Origin: an uncultured Clostridia bacterium
GTDB lineage: Bacteria > Bacillota > Clostridia > Christensenellales > Aristaeellaceae
Direction: 5' to 3'
DNA length: 64,000 bases
Assembly (NCBI GenBank): GCA_934663595.1
Contig: CAKUKM010000012.1
Location: 3,084-67,083, forward strand
The position numbers and the translations under genes were made by a program. This document shows, one piece after another, positions 34,352 to 44,029 of the stretch. The notes beneath the pieces are model-generated. The model was not told the DNA's origin and did not search any database. It worked only from the letters and a program-made list of their open reading frames with translations. Each line of letters begins with the position of its first letter. The first letter of the stretch is position 1.

Positions 34352-35995
34352 ATGAAACGCAATCGCAATCAGGCGCGCGGGGGAATGGAAGCCGTGCTTC
34401 TGGCCGCGCGCGGGCACAAGCTGTTGAGCGCCGGAACGATTCTGTGCGTGGCCGGCTCGGTGGGCGCATCGCTGCTGCCGCCGCTGATTCTTTCGAGGAT
34501 TATCGATTCGCTCACGGGCGGCGCGGCGTTGGCGCTTTCGGCGGCGCTGGCCTATTTCGCGTCGCTCGCGCTGGAGGGCGTGCTCGGCGCGGCGCAGGCG
34601 ACGCTGCTGGAGCTGTTCGGCCAGAAAATGACGCGCGCGCTGCGAACGGAGATGTCCGAAAAGCTCACGCGCCTTTCCGCGGCGACGCTGAGCGCGCAGG
34701 AGCCCGGCGAGATTGCCGCGCGGTTTTCCGGCGATGTGGACGCGGTGGAGGCGCTGTTTACGTCGGGCGTGATCTCGATGGCCGCAGACGCATGCCGAAT
34801 CCTGTCCATATTCGCGGTGATCGCGGTCAAGAACACGGGCCTTGCGCTGCTGCTCGTGCTGGTTTTGCCGCTGATGGCGCTCTTTACGCGGCATGTGCAG
34901 AAGCGGATGCTCGCGTCGCAGCTGGAAAATCGCCGCGCCGTCGCCGCCATTTCCGGGCAGGTGCCGGAGGCCATCGCCAATATTCGCACGATTCACGCGC
35001 TGGGCATGGAGCCGTACATGGAGGCGCGCTACGACCGGCGCATCGGCGAGAGCTATGCGGCCATGGAAAAGACGAACTTTTACGACGCGATCTATTCGCC
35101 GGTCGTGCTGGTATTCAACGCCGCGGTGGTCGGCGTCGTGATGCTCCTGTCCGCGTCCGGAAACGCGCGGGTGCTTTCGCTGTTCGGCATGTCGGTGGGC
35201 ACGTCGGTCGCGGTGGTGAATTACATCTCGCGCATTTTCGCGCCGATTGAGAGCCTCGGCATGGAAATTCAGACGATCCAGTCCGCAATGGCGGGCGTAA
35301 AGCGCATCGACGCGTTTCTGGCCCAGCCCGAGCGCGAAATGCCGCGGGGCGGCGAGGTGGTTCCCGGCGGCGAGGTGGTGTTTTCGCATGTGACGTTCGG
35401 CTATGGCGAAAAGAACGTGCTGTCCGATCTGTCGTTCGAGGTGGCGGCGGGCGAGCAGGTGACGCTGGTCGGCCGCACGGGCGCGGGCAAGAGCACGGCG
35501 TTTAAGCTGCTGCTCGGGCTGTACCGGCCGCAGCAGGGGCGCATTACGATCGGCGGCGTGGACGTTTCGAGCATTCCGGACGGCGATCGGCGGCGCTGCA
35601 TCGGCTGCGTGGAGCAGCATTTCGCGCGCGTGCCGGGCACGGTGCTCGATCAGATTACGCTCGGCGATCCGGCCGTCAGCCGCGAAATGGCAATTCAGGC
35701 GGCGCAGCTGGCGGGACTGGACAGCGGTATTCGCGCGTTCCCGGCCAGCTACGATACGCCGTGCACGGACGGCATGTTCTCGCAGGGCGAATGGCAGCTG
35801 CTTTCGATCGCGCGCGCCGCGGCGGCCAATCCGCGGGTGCTGCTGCTGGACGAAATCACGGCGAATCTCGATGCGGAAACGGAAGCGCGCGTGCTGGAGG
35901 CGCTGCGCCGGGCCTCGGCCGGCAGAACGGTGCTGTCGATCTCGCACCGGGTAGCCGCGCAGTCCGCCCGAACCATCCGAATCAGCGCAGAATAA
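34352..35995 (+). CDS. ABC exporter half-transporter, subunit B (heterodimeric)
   Basis: Encodes 547 residues: membrane domain (about 15-310) plus ATPase domain. Walker A is GRTGAGKST, the Q-loop GCVEQHF has its Gln, and Walker B LLLLDEITANLD keeps the catalytic Glu. The signature is degenerate (FSQGEWQLLS). This is the mirror image of subunit A, so the dimer has one competent and one degenerate ATP site as in BmrCD/TM287-288-type exporters. It starts 1 bp after the previous stop and is followed by a terminator. Confidence 0.92.
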   Translation: MKRNRNQARGGMEAVLLAARGHKLLSAGTILCVAGSVGASLLPPLILSRIIDSLTGGAALALSAALAYFASLALEGVLGAAQATLLELFGQKMTRALRTEMSEKLTRLSAATLSAQEPGEIAARFSGDVDAVEALFTSGVISMAADACRILSIFAVIAVKNTGLALLLVLVLPLMALFTRHVQKRMLASQLENRRAVAAISGQVPEAIANIRTIHALGMEPYMEARYDRRIGESYAAMEKTNFYDAIYSPVVLVFNAAVVGVVMLLSASGNARVLSLFGMSVGTSVAVVNYISRIFAPIESLGMEIQTIQSAMAGVKRIDAFLAQPEREMPRGGEVVPGGEVVFSHVTFGYGEKNVLSDLSFEVAAGEQVTLVGRTGAGKSTAFKLLLGLYRPQQGRITIGGVDVSSIPDGDRRRCIGCVEQHFARVPGTVLDQITLGDPAVSREMAIQAAQLAGLDSGIRAFPASYDTPCTDGMFSQGEWQLLSIARAAAANPRVLLLDEITANLDAETEARVLEALRRASAGRTVLSISHRVAAQSARTIRISAE

Positions 35996-35998
35996 AGG

Positions 35999-36028
35999 AC
36001 AAGGGAGCGGAACGCCGCTCCCTTGTGT
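35999..36028 (+). terminator. Terminator of the MarR-ABC operon
   Basis: ACAAGGGAGCGG (35999-36010) and CCGCTCCCTTGT (36015-36026) form a perfect 12-bp stem with loop AACG. There is little T-tract. Confidence 0.8.
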
Positions 36029-36056
36029 CGTATGGCGGGAGAATTCATCGGTTCGC

Positions 36057-36085
36057 TTGAAAAAATAATGATGGATTGCTATAAT
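36057..36085 (+). promoter_or_regulatory. Promoter of the DUF975 gene
   Basis: TTGAAA (36057-36062), 17 bp, TATAAT (36080-36085), a strong sigma-A promoter. Confidence 0.85.
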
Positions 36086-36142
36086 AAAATCAATCCTGCA
36101 TATTGGGAATGTCATAACAGAAAATGGGGAAGGGTGATTTCG

Positions 36143-36913
36143 ATGTACTTGGCCAGTGATTTCCGCACGATTGCCCGCAAGGCGCTTCGCGGATTTTGGG
36201 CGCTTACTATCGGCGTAACGCTGCTCGCCGTGCTGCTGGGCGGCGGGGTGGATTATTTGTCCGGCAGCGCCTCCGGCAACCGCATGAATTACCGCCGTCA
36301 GAATTCCAGCGAATATGACGTTTACATCGAACAGCCGGGATTCAGCATGTCGCTGTCTTCGCCCAGCTTTTTCACTTCGCCCGCAGTTGTCCGCGCGAGC
36401 GCTGCGGTTCTGCCGATCGTTACGGTTCTCGCTTTGATTCAGCTGCTGATCGGCGGTGCGGTCGAGCTGGGGCTGAAGCGCTATAACCTCGACCTGCTTA
36501 CCCACGAAAACCCGCCCGCTTTTGCCACGCTGTTCTCCCGTTTCTGCATTTGGGGACGAGCGTTTGGCCTGCGGTTCATGACCTCGCTGCTGATCTTCCT
36601 GTGGACGCTGCTGCTCATTATTCCGGGCATTGTCGCGAGCTATCGCTATGCGCTCGCGCCCTATTTGATGGCTGAAAATCCCGATATGGGCGTGATGGAG
36701 GCCATCGCCCGCTCGAAAGAGCTGATGAAGGGCAACAAGTGGCGGCTGTTCTGCCTGGAGCTGAGCTTCATCGGCTGGCACCTGCTGTGCATGCTGACGC
36801 TGGGCATTGGATATCTCTGGCTCGCGCCCTACTGCAACGCCGCCGAGACCGCCTTTTATTTGGAGACCACAGCCCGCACAGAAGCAATGCCCAGACCAGA
36901 AGACGCGGAATGA
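36143..36913 (+). CDS. DUF975-family membrane protein
   Basis: Encodes 256 residues. About five or six helices and the DUF975 hallmarks YRYALAPYLMAENPDMG, MEAIARSKELMKGNKWRLFC and LAPYCNAAETAFY. The family is widespread in Firmicutes, with no proven function. The ATG at 36143 (MYLASDFRTIARKALRG) is chosen on GGGGAAGGG upstream and family fit; it removes a 40-residue non-family extension. Single-gene unit with strong promoter and tandem terminators. Confidence 0.87.
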   Translation: MYLASDFRTIARKALRGFWALTIGVTLLAVLLGGGVDYLSGSASGNRMNYRRQNSSEYDVYIEQPGFSMSLSSPSFFTSPAVVRASAAVLPIVTVLALIQLLIGGAVELGLKRYNLDLLTHENPPAFATLFSRFCIWGRAFGLRFMTSLLIFLWTLLLIIPGIVASYRYALAPYLMAENPDMGVMEAIARSKELMKGNKWRLFCLELSFIGWHLLCMLTLGIGYLWLAPYCNAAETAFYLETTARTEAMPRPEDAE

Positions 36914-36936
36914 GCTGGAAAGGATAAAACACAATG

Positions 36937-36962
36937 AAAGGAGCGGAAATCCGCTCCTTTGT
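36937..36962 (+). terminator. DUF975 gene terminator
   Basis: AAAGGAGCGG (36937-36946), loop AAAT, CCGCTCCTTT (36951-36960). Confidence 0.75.
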
Positions 36963-37004
36963 GCTATAAGGATAAAGAAGCCCGGAGCGATTGCTCCGGG
37001 CTTT
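36952..37004 (+). repeat. Left copy of a 53/55-bp direct repeat flanking the accessory cassette
   Basis: CGCTCCTTTGTGC, then ATAAGG and ATAAAG, then the stem AAGCCCGGAGC-GATT-GCTCCGGGCTT (36978-37003). The same sequence recurs at 47077-47131 with one substitution and one 2-bp insertion. The stem itself is a terminator. The two copies bracket about 10 kb. Confidence 0.85.
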
Positions 37005-37277
37005 GTGATTTGGAGGGTGAAATATTATACGGGACAAAATGAAGGCGCGATGGTTGAGAGTCCGGGCGGCATTATTGTGACGGCTGGCGATTTTATTACA
37101 TAATTATGAAAGTATTATATTCGGTATATCAAATGCATTGCTTTTTATAAAAACACAGATAAGTGTATAGAAATTGAAGTATGGATAAAGCGAGTGTTAT
37201 GTTATAATGATATCTGAATATCTGGGGTTGTGGTTTGCGTCGCATATAAGCAAATTATCAGAGATAGGGGAAGTATT
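37005..37277 (+). promoter_or_regulatory. A+T-rich leader of the cassette with extended -10 promoter
   Basis: No gene is supported in this 270 bp, which is much richer in A+T than the left flank. TG-T-TATAAT at 37200-37208 is an extended -10 promoter, 70 bp before the regulator start. No good -35 box is visible. Confidence 0.5.
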
Positions 37278-38729
37278 GTGGAAGGTAAAGCTCCGCTGGG
37301 AATCCAGGAATATGTGAAGGCTCTTTTGTTTAAACAGGGCATTACATTAGAAGGGCTCTCCAAGAAGCTTGGCTATAAAAGCCGAACGTCTCTCGATCGC
37401 ATTATGAATGCAACCGCACGGGCGAATAGCGTCAGAAAGCTGGAAAAGGCATTGCTGGATACGTTTCCTCATACGGAACGGGATTCCACAGAGCTTCACA
37501 ACGCCGTTCAGATAGCAATTTATGGTCGAGAAAAGTTTCTGGCCGCTCAGCAGATGTGGAATTTCGTTCAGGGCACAGGGCCACGCGGAGGAGAGATACG
37601 CATTGTTGCAGCGACGGGGGAGGAAGTTGACCTGCTGCAGCGTTATTCCGGGCGGGAAGCGCGGATCGTTGTCGTAAACTGCCAGTATATTTTCGGCCTT
37701 TTCCCGCTGATGAAGCGACTGCTTCGGCAGGGAAGGGCAAGTGTGGAGCAGTATGTCCTGGTGAATCAGGATGATGCGCGAACGATATGCGCCATAAACT
37801 CCCTGATGGAGATATTTTATGAGCGCGGTTATGATGCTTATGTCCGGAGCAGGAACCGCGGCGACGGCCTTTCTATGGATTGCGGCCTGAACGAGGCGGA
37901 TATGGTCATCGCCCTGTGGAAGGATGCGGATGGCAAAGAGCGCGCGGATATGATTCTGTTCTCGGATTCGACTTCCGGGGTTTTGACGGAGATGCGCCGA
38001 TTCAGCGAATCATTCGTGGAAAAAATTGGATTGGACAAGAGGCGCTATGCTCCGATCAAGCGCGCCTATTTTCAGTGCGGCGCTTTTGAGGATTATGTCA
38101 AATACAGCGCGGACTATGCGGAACTGGAGAGAAATCGCGCTGTATGGAAGATCAAACCAGATGTTGGAGTCGATCAGATTCCCGTATGGTGCATGAAAAA
38201 CGCAATGCTGGAGGGCGAACTGTCACAGAATCCGCAGTTTTTACAGGTGCTGGAAGCACTGGAGGACGTCTATCGCCGGCGCGTGGAAAATACCTGGCAA
38301 AAGCGCAGGCATTCGCATGTCATTATGAAGTATGGCGCTATGCGCCGATTTGCGATGACGGGGAGAAGTACGGATCACTTCTGGGCGATGCGTCCGTATA
38401 CGCCGCGGGAACGCATTGCCATACTTTCAAAACTGCTGGAGCAGCAGCGTAAAAATCCTTACGTGCATCTGTACTTTTTAAGGAATGAATCGAGATTGCG
38501 CGATGTGGAGATCGCCTATTACGAGGGCGCGGGAATGCTGATTCTGGAATCGAATACGGATTATAACCTGGAGCGGAATCATTCCGAGGTGATGATCACG
38601 CATCCCGAAATGCTGCAGATGTACAGGGAATTTTATATGGAAGTGCTGGTTCGCGATTGTGTTTATTCTGAGACTGAAACCTGCGAGTATCTGGAAAAAC
38701 TGATTGCGCTGGTGGATGATCTCTGCTGA
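37278..38729 (+). CDS. Helix-turn-helix protein of unknown function, first gene of the exported-protein cassette
   Basis: Encodes 483 residues from GTG 37278, chosen on AGGGGA upstream; an in-frame GTG at 37230 has no ribosome site. Residues about 8-55 resemble a Cro/CI-type helix-turn-helix (GIQEYVKALLFKQGITLEGL, then SKKLGYKSRTSLDRIM). The rest matches no domain I recognise; it includes alternating beta/alpha stretches (GGEIRIVAATGEEVDLL, EARIVVVNCQYIFGLFP). It has no signal peptide. It lies 48 bp upstream of the giant exported protein and probably controls the cassette. Confidence 0.75.
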   Translation: MEGKAPLGIQEYVKALLFKQGITLEGLSKKLGYKSRTSLDRIMNATARANSVRKLEKALLDTFPHTERDSTELHNAVQIAIYGREKFLAAQQMWNFVQGTGPRGGEIRIVAATGEEVDLLQRYSGREARIVVVNCQYIFGLFPLMKRLLRQGRASVEQYVLVNQDDARTICAINSLMEIFYERGYDAYVRSRNRGDGLSMDCGLNEADMVIALWKDADGKERADMILFSDSTSGVLTEMRRFSESFVEKIGLDKRRYAPIKRAYFQCGAFEDYVKYSADYAELERNRAVWKIKPDVGVDQIPVWCMKNAMLEGELSQNPQFLQVLEALEDVYRRRVENTWQKRRHSHVIMKYGAMRRFAMTGRSTDHFWAMRPYTPRERIAILSKLLEQQRKNPYVHLYFLRNESRLRDVEIAYYEGAGMLILESNTDYNLERNHSEVMITHPEMLQMYREFYMEVLVRDCVYSETETCEYLEKLIALVDDLC

Positions 38730-38777
38730 CAGGTCGCTTGCAAAAACGTCACGAATCAAAACAGGGAGGGGTTTCGG

Positions 38778-41700
38778 ATGAAAAGAGTGCAAAGAGTTGG
38801 GGCGTTTCTTCTGGCATTGGTGATGATGCTGGCCAGCTGCGGTTTGTCCGCACTGGCGACAGAGGAACAGACGGCTTGGGAGGAAGCAACTCCCATGTCT
38901 ACGGTGGAGACAGATGGCGGTGCGCCGCAGGAAGCGGTTCCATCGGCCGAGGAAGGCGATGCGCTGCAGGAGCCGGCTCTTCCCTCAACGGAAGCGAGCG
39001 ATGTACCGCAGGAGACGGTTTCTCCGGCGGAAGAGGGCGATGCGCCGCAGGAGACGGAGACTCCCGCGGAAACTCTTCCTGCACCGGATGCTTCAGATAA
39101 GCCGGCAGAAACGGAAGACAAACCGGACAGTCCGGAGGAAACGCCCGCTTCTGAGGAAGGAAATGTTGAATTTGCGGCGTTTGTCGCCATAACCGGCCCG
39201 GAGGACGGGAAAATCGTCGACGCGGATGCGGAATTGACGGTAACATGGGATGCAGCGGAAGGAATTGAATCCTTTCTGCTTGTCGTGCAGGATTTGCAGA
39301 GCGACGACGACACGCCTGTCTATCGCGGGTCCGTATCTGGCGACAGTTATACCCTGAAGGCCGGCGAACTCGAATGCGGCATGGATTACAGAATTTGGAT
39401 TGGCGCTGAGGATCAGACCGGTGCGCTGATTGCTGAGGATGAAATCCAGATACATACGCTGGAGAAAAAGCAGCTCGAGAATCCTGCGGAGGCGTCTGAA
39501 GCAGACGAGACGCCGCAGGACGAGTTGGCGCGCGTTTCTGTTCGCGACACTCAGGTGACGACGTATGCATCCGGCGCGTTTGGTTTTACGAACATTGAGG
39601 ATGGCGAGGTCATTGAACCGCTGAAAACGCTGAAGGTAAAATGGACGGCAGTTTCCGGAGCCAGCTATTACCTGTTTTCCGCGCGCAACTTTACCACCGA
39701 CGGATCGGAGGACACGAATCCCCCGTTCATTTCCCGGGAACGGATGACCGATACGTATTATTCCATTCCCGGCGCAAAGCTGACGGAAAACACGAGCTTC
39801 CGCTTCTGGGTGGGCGCTTTCGGCGCGGACGATACGCAGATGGGTGGCGCAATCGTCGAGGTTTCCACGGGCAGCGCCGCGGCAGAAACGCTGGAGTTTA
39901 CCAATGTGGAGAGCGGCCGGACGCTTGCGGCGAATCAGGCATTCACCGTGTATTGGAGCAGCGTATCCAGCGCCGATCACTATGAGTTCTCGGCCCGCAA
40001 TCTGACCACGGGAAAGCCTTTGACCGAGCGCTCGGCGACGAACTCGACTTCCTATACGCTGTCGGCGGAAGAGCTCGCGGCGAACAGCACCTATCGCTTC
40101 TGGGTGGGCGCGCTGGACGCCTCCGGCGAACTGATTGATACGGATCAGGTGGAGGTTGTTACCGCCGCCGGTGTTCCCACCGTCATGGTCACGGATGTGG
40201 ACATCGAACCGCACAAGGTGACGATTTATGGCGAAATCCTCTCCGATGGCGGCGCAGAGATTGCGGAATACGGGTATTTTATAGCGAGAAGCAAGAAAAA
40301 CCCGGAATATTTCGAGTACACGCCGACCGGAAGCGGAACGACAACCAAATTCCAGTGCACGATAGATCGGGAAGACTGCTTCGAGCGCATTTACTGCGGC
40401 CTTTACGCGCAGAACTCTGTCGGCTATGGAACCGCTTTTATTGCCGTATGGACGCCGTGCTGCCATGAAGAAGACCCCGTGGTCAGGGAATATATTGAAG
40501 ATGGAACCTGCAGGGAAATCGACAGCGACGTCTATCATCTTGTAGAGAATCAGACGGAGATCTGGGAGAAGAGATGCGATCACTATGGCGACGGAAGCAG
40601 CGATGAGACGGGTAAATGGGAGCGGGATTATGTCTGGACGGGCTTTGACACCCGTGGTTGCTGCTACGAGCTTCTCGAACGCAGGACAAAGGCGAAGCCG
40701 AAGGGCACTTTTTATCGCGAGCACTCCTACATGGATGATCTGCAAAGCGATCTGGAAGACTCCTCGTATGAAGATCTGGTGGGCAACGAATACGTGTGCG
40801 AGGACTGCGGACATGAATACGACCTGACCTGTCCGCATACGAAGACGATCGATGTTCCGACCGGCTGGATGCACGATGAATATACCTATGTGGACGTCGA
40901 CGCTACGGCTCACAAAGTGAACGCCGTTTACAGCAAGGTCGAAACCGTCTGCCAGAATTGCTATGCGACGCTGAGCGTGCGGAAAGAGAGGGGACAGACG
41001 TCCTTCATGGAACCGCATGGGTATGAAGGCGGTGAAGTCTGCAAGGGTTGTGGACATGTTTTTAACTGCGATCACAGCGACGATATGCGCACCTTTGAAG
41101 CCATCGACGGCTTCGCGGCAGATCTGTACCCGGTTTGTTTTCCTGTGGATGAGCGGACGCACAGGTATGAAGGTGCGTATAGGATTCAGAATCATAACTG
41201 CATCCTGGGCAGATGCACAAGGTGCGGCGAGCTGCTTCTGAAGGATCGAAATACGGGCGAGATTTATCGCATTGAAGAATTCGGGTTTAATGATTACTGT
41301 GACGGCTACTACGACTTCGAAATTGGTGCGCATACTTTCGAGGATGGAAGGTGCACCGAGTGCGGCTACAGCGTTATAGCGTTCCAGTCTCCGAAGGATG
41401 GCGCTTCCGTTTCCGGAGATCAGGCGCTGAAGCTTCAGTGGTCGAGCGTTGCGGGCGCGGATTACTATGAATACTCCGCCCGCTGGCTGGATCAGGAGAA
41501 TGCGTTCCTTTCCCATCAAAGAACGAATTCCACCGGCGCGACCATTCCCGTAACGCAAATGCTGGGCGATAAGTCGCTTCAGCTGTGGGTCGGCGCTTAT
41601 GACGACGACGGGAAGCTGCTCTGCGCGGATACCATTCAGGTGACGACCACGGAGGTTGAACCGCTTAGCATCGCGTTTACCGCTCCGGAGGATGGCGCAG

Positions 41701-43967
41701 CGATTCCCATCGACGAATCGCTGTATGTGGAATGGACTCGGGTGGATATGGCTGACCACTATGAATTCTCCGCGCGCTATGCGGATGAGGAAAAAGCGTT
41801 CATCCAGCGCAGAAGCGTGAAGGGACTTTCCACCACGGTGGATGTAACCATGCTGAAACCGGAAAAGACGCTCATCCTCTGGATCGGCGCCTGTGACGAA
41901 CGGGGCAATGTGCTGCAGGAGCAGAAGGTTCAGTCGCGCATTGAGGTAACTACGGCTTCCGTTCCGAAACCGCTGGTTGTGGATTTCAGAATGCAGAACG
42001 ACGCGATCCGGCAGGGCAAAACCGCGGTGTTCGACGTGTACACGCAGAATGCGGAAAAGATTCAACTGATTGTTGACGGCGTGGAATATGAAACCTACGC
42101 TGTGACCGGCGATCCGCAGCGCGTCGAGCGCGTGTTTGAACAGGCCGGCGAGCGCATGGTACAGTTCCGCGCCTATGGAAACGGCCTTTGGAGCGAGCCC
42201 TGCGAAGCGCAGAAATTGACGGTAAGCGAGCTGGGCAAGATGCCTACGCCGCAGGTGAGCAATATCGCTCCGAATGAAATCCTGCTGGATGCAGATCGCA
42301 CCGTATACTGGTCCATCAGTGAAGATGAGGACGAGGTCGGGCTGGATTATTATCAGTTTGAACTGCAGCGCAAGGCGGGAGAAGGTTGGGAAAGTGTTTC
42401 CTGCGAAAATGTGGGGCGCAATACCGGCCGAAACCTCCGCGATTTGCTGAATCGCGCGGGAGAATACCGTCTCATCGTTACCGCAGTGGCGGAGGAAGCG
42501 GCCGCCAGTGCAGAAACGATGGTGGAATTTGCCTATCGCACCATACCGGCTTTCTCTCTGACGGCGATTGAAAATGACGAGCGCATTGGCACGCCTGTAA
42601 CCGTGCGCTGGGAGGCGCCCGTGTGGACGGCGGACGAGCGGCAGCGCCCGGATCGCTATGTAGTCTGGTGGTATGGCCCGGGACTGAACGGCGGACTTGC
42701 GCAGGATCTGTCCGGCGATGCGACCAGCGCCACACTGGCAGGCGAAAACGGAGCGGGCGATTACAGCGTGAATGTATACGCCCTATTGGGCGAGGGCGAA
42801 AGCGAATGGCAGCGCATGGCCGACGGCAGCGGCGAGTTCTCCAAGGCTGCGCCGGAGGTTCGGATTACCTATCCCAATGCGCAGAACCATATCTACCTGA
42901 CTACGGACAGTATTGACGTTGTCGGCCGGGCAACGGGCGGCGTGAAGGCCGTGAAGGTGACGCTAGAGAAGGACGGCGCGGAGTTCGTGCCTCTTTCCGG
43001 CGGCGAGCAATATCGCGTTGTTACCGTTGCCGAGGATGGCACCTTCCAAGCGACGCTGTCTCCCGCGCAGCCGATACAGGAAAATGGCGTTTATGCGGTG
43101 GCCGTCTATGGCTACTATGCGCAGGAGGATTTGCTCCGGGGCGACGGGTACGTCTGCAATCAGTGGCAGACGCTCGAAGTTAACGGCTCCAAGGCGGATT
43201 CAATTACGCTGAACAACATTTCCGGCTCCGTATGGATTTTCGCGGGACAGAGCGTGGTGGTGCGCGCAAAGGGCAACGCCGCCATGAACGATATCGCGGT
43301 GACCGCCAGCAACGGCGCGCACGCGGGTCTGGACCGGATAGAAACGCCTGCGCTGTATCGCAGAACGCTGGTTTCCCAAGCGCTGAGCTTCAGCCGCGAG
43401 GGACGATATACGCTGAGCATTGATGTTGACGGAAAAAGCTATGCTGCGCCCGGCGTGGTTTATGCAATTACGCGCATGGACAGCGCCACATGGTACGTAT
43501 TTGCCGAAGACGCGCAAATGACGTCTTTGCCCGGAACGGGACGCAGACAGGCGACGCCGCAGCGCAATCAGACGGTGGAAGTGATCGGCAGCTATGGCGA
43601 CTATTACTGCGTCAATTTCGAGGGCAGAACGGGATTCATGCTCAAGAGCAGCCTAAGCGCAGAGAAGTTTGAAGACGATTCCGGCAGAATCACTTCGCCG
43701 AAGAATGGCGACGTCTGTCCGTTCTTTGTCGATGGCAGCATCACCATCTCCTTCACGGGGACGTGGGGCGCAAAGGCGTATAAACTGGCATTCTACGAGG
43801 GTACGCAGACGGTGTTTTCCCGGACGTACAGCGATAGCGAACTTTCAGCCGCGGCGAACGGCGATCTGAGCGTTACGGTTATGCTGGGAGAGATACAGTA
43901 CTTCTCGGAGGAAGCGCTGCGGGAAGATCACCAGATTACCATTGAGGTTACAGCGATTACTGACTGA
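38778..43967 (+). CDS. Giant exported multidomain protein (Fn3-like repeats, Cys-rich region, SH3-like domain)
   Basis: Encodes 1,729 residues. The signal peptide ends either at a lipobox (LASC, C21) or after LSALA (A27). Residues 30-130 are acidic, Pro/Glu-rich and repetitive (AEEGDA, PQET). Fn3/Ig-like units recur at about 131-231, 268-365, 372-463, 867-957 and 963-1060, sharing W-S-S-V-x-x-A-D-x-Y-E-(F/Y)-S-A-R and (F/L)WVGA; weaker ones follow to about 1500. Between them (about 570-866) is a Cys-rich region with CxxC pairs (CEDCGHEY, CKGCGHVF, CTRCGELL, CTECGYSV). An SH3-like domain (WYVFAEDAQMTSLPGTG, YYCVNFEGRTGFML) lies at about 1564-1632, and a last Fn3-like unit ends the chain. No LPXTG or SLH anchor. 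Ribosome site AGGGAGGGG. Function unknown; surface binding is inferred. Confidence 0.85.
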   Translation: MKRVQRVGAFLLALVMMLASCGLSALATEEQTAWEEATPMSTVETDGGAPQEAVPSAEEGDALQEPALPSTEASDVPQETVSPAEEGDAPQETETPAETLPAPDASDKPAETEDKPDSPEETPASEEGNVEFAAFVAITGPEDGKIVDADAELTVTWDAAEGIESFLLVVQDLQSDDDTPVYRGSVSGDSYTLKAGELECGMDYRIWIGAEDQTGALIAEDEIQIHTLEKKQLENPAEASEADETPQDELARVSVRDTQVTTYASGAFGFTNIEDGEVIEPLKTLKVKWTAVSGASYYLFSARNFTTDGSEDTNPPFISRERMTDTYYSIPGAKLTENTSFRFWVGAFGADDTQMGGAIVEVSTGSAAAETLEFTNVESGRTLAANQAFTVYWSSVSSADHYEFSARNLTTGKPLTERSATNSTSYTLSAEELAANSTYRFWVGALDASGELIDTDQVEVVTAAGVPTVMVTDVDIEPHKVTIYGEILSDGGAEIAEYGYFIARSKKNPEYFEYTPTGSGTTTKFQCTIDREDCFERIYCGLYAQNSVGYGTAFIAVWTPCCHEEDPVVREYIEDGTCREIDSDVYHLVENQTEIWEKRCDHYGDGSSDETGKWERDYVWTGFDTRGCCYELLERRTKAKPKGTFYREHSYMDDLQSDLEDSSYEDLVGNEYVCEDCGHEYDLTCPHTKTIDVPTGWMHDEYTYVDVDATAHKVNAVYSKVETVCQNCYATLSVRKERGQTSFMEPHGYEGGEVCKGCGHVFNCDHSDDMRTFEAIDGFAADLYPVCFPVDERTHRYEGAYRIQNHNCILGRCTRCGELLLKDRNTGEIYRIEEFGFNDYCDGYYDFEIGAHTFEDGRCTECGYSVIAFQSPKDGASVSGDQALKLQWSSVAGADYYEYSARWLDQENAFLSHQRTNSTGATIPVTQMLGDKSLQLWVGAYDDDGKLLCADTIQVTTTEVEPLSIAFTAPEDGAAIPIDESLYVEWTRVDMADHYEFSARYADEEKAFIQRRSVKGLSTTVDVTMLKPEKTLILWIGACDERGNVLQEQKVQSRIEVTTASVPKPLVVDFRMQNDAIRQGKTAVFDVYTQNAEKIQLIVDGVEYETYAVTGDPQRVERVFEQAGERMVQFRAYGNGLWSEPCEAQKLTVSELGKMPTPQVSNIAPNEILLDADRTVYWSISEDEDEVGLDYYQFELQRKAGEGWESVSCENVGRNTGRNLRDLLNRAGEYRLIVTAVAEEAAASAETMVEFAYRTIPAFSLTAIENDERIGTPVTVRWEAPVWTADERQRPDRYVVWWYGPGLNGGLAQDLSGDATSATLAGENGAGDYSVNVYALLGEGESEWQRMADGSGEFSKAAPEVRITYPNAQNHIYLTTDSIDVVGRATGGVKAVKVTLEKDGAEFVPLSGGEQYRVVTVAEDGTFQATLSPAQPIQENGVYAVAVYGYYAQEDLLRGDGYVCNQWQTLEVNGSKADSITLNNISGSVWIFAGQSVVVRAKGNAAMNDIAVTASNGAHAGLDRIETPALYRRTLVSQALSFSREGRYTLSIDVDGKSYAAPGVVYAITRMDSATWYVFAEDAQMTSLPGTGRRQATPQRNQTVEVIGSYGDYYCVNFEGRTGFMLKSSLSAEKFEDDSGRITSPKNGDVCPFFVDGSITISFTGTWGAKAYKLAFYEGTQTVFSRTYSDSELSAAANGDLSVTVMLGEIQYFSEEALREDHQITIEVTAITD

Positions 43968-44029
43968 GAATAAGATTTGGGGAGGTGGACGCTCCGTCTC
44001 CCCGCGCAGAAATTTTCGGAGGAATGAGT

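Noticed and set aside
33884..36934. Minus-strand open frame of 1,016 codons
   Set aside because: Antisense of the ABC exporter subunits and the DUF975 gene, low-complexity basic product.
37230..37277. GTG 37230 as the start of the cassette regulator
   Set aside because: No ribosome site; GTG 37278 follows AGGGGA. Some doubt remains.
39093..42065. Minus-strand open frame of 990 codons
   Set aside because: Opposite the giant exported protein, whose signal peptide, repeats and ribosome site fix the coding strand.
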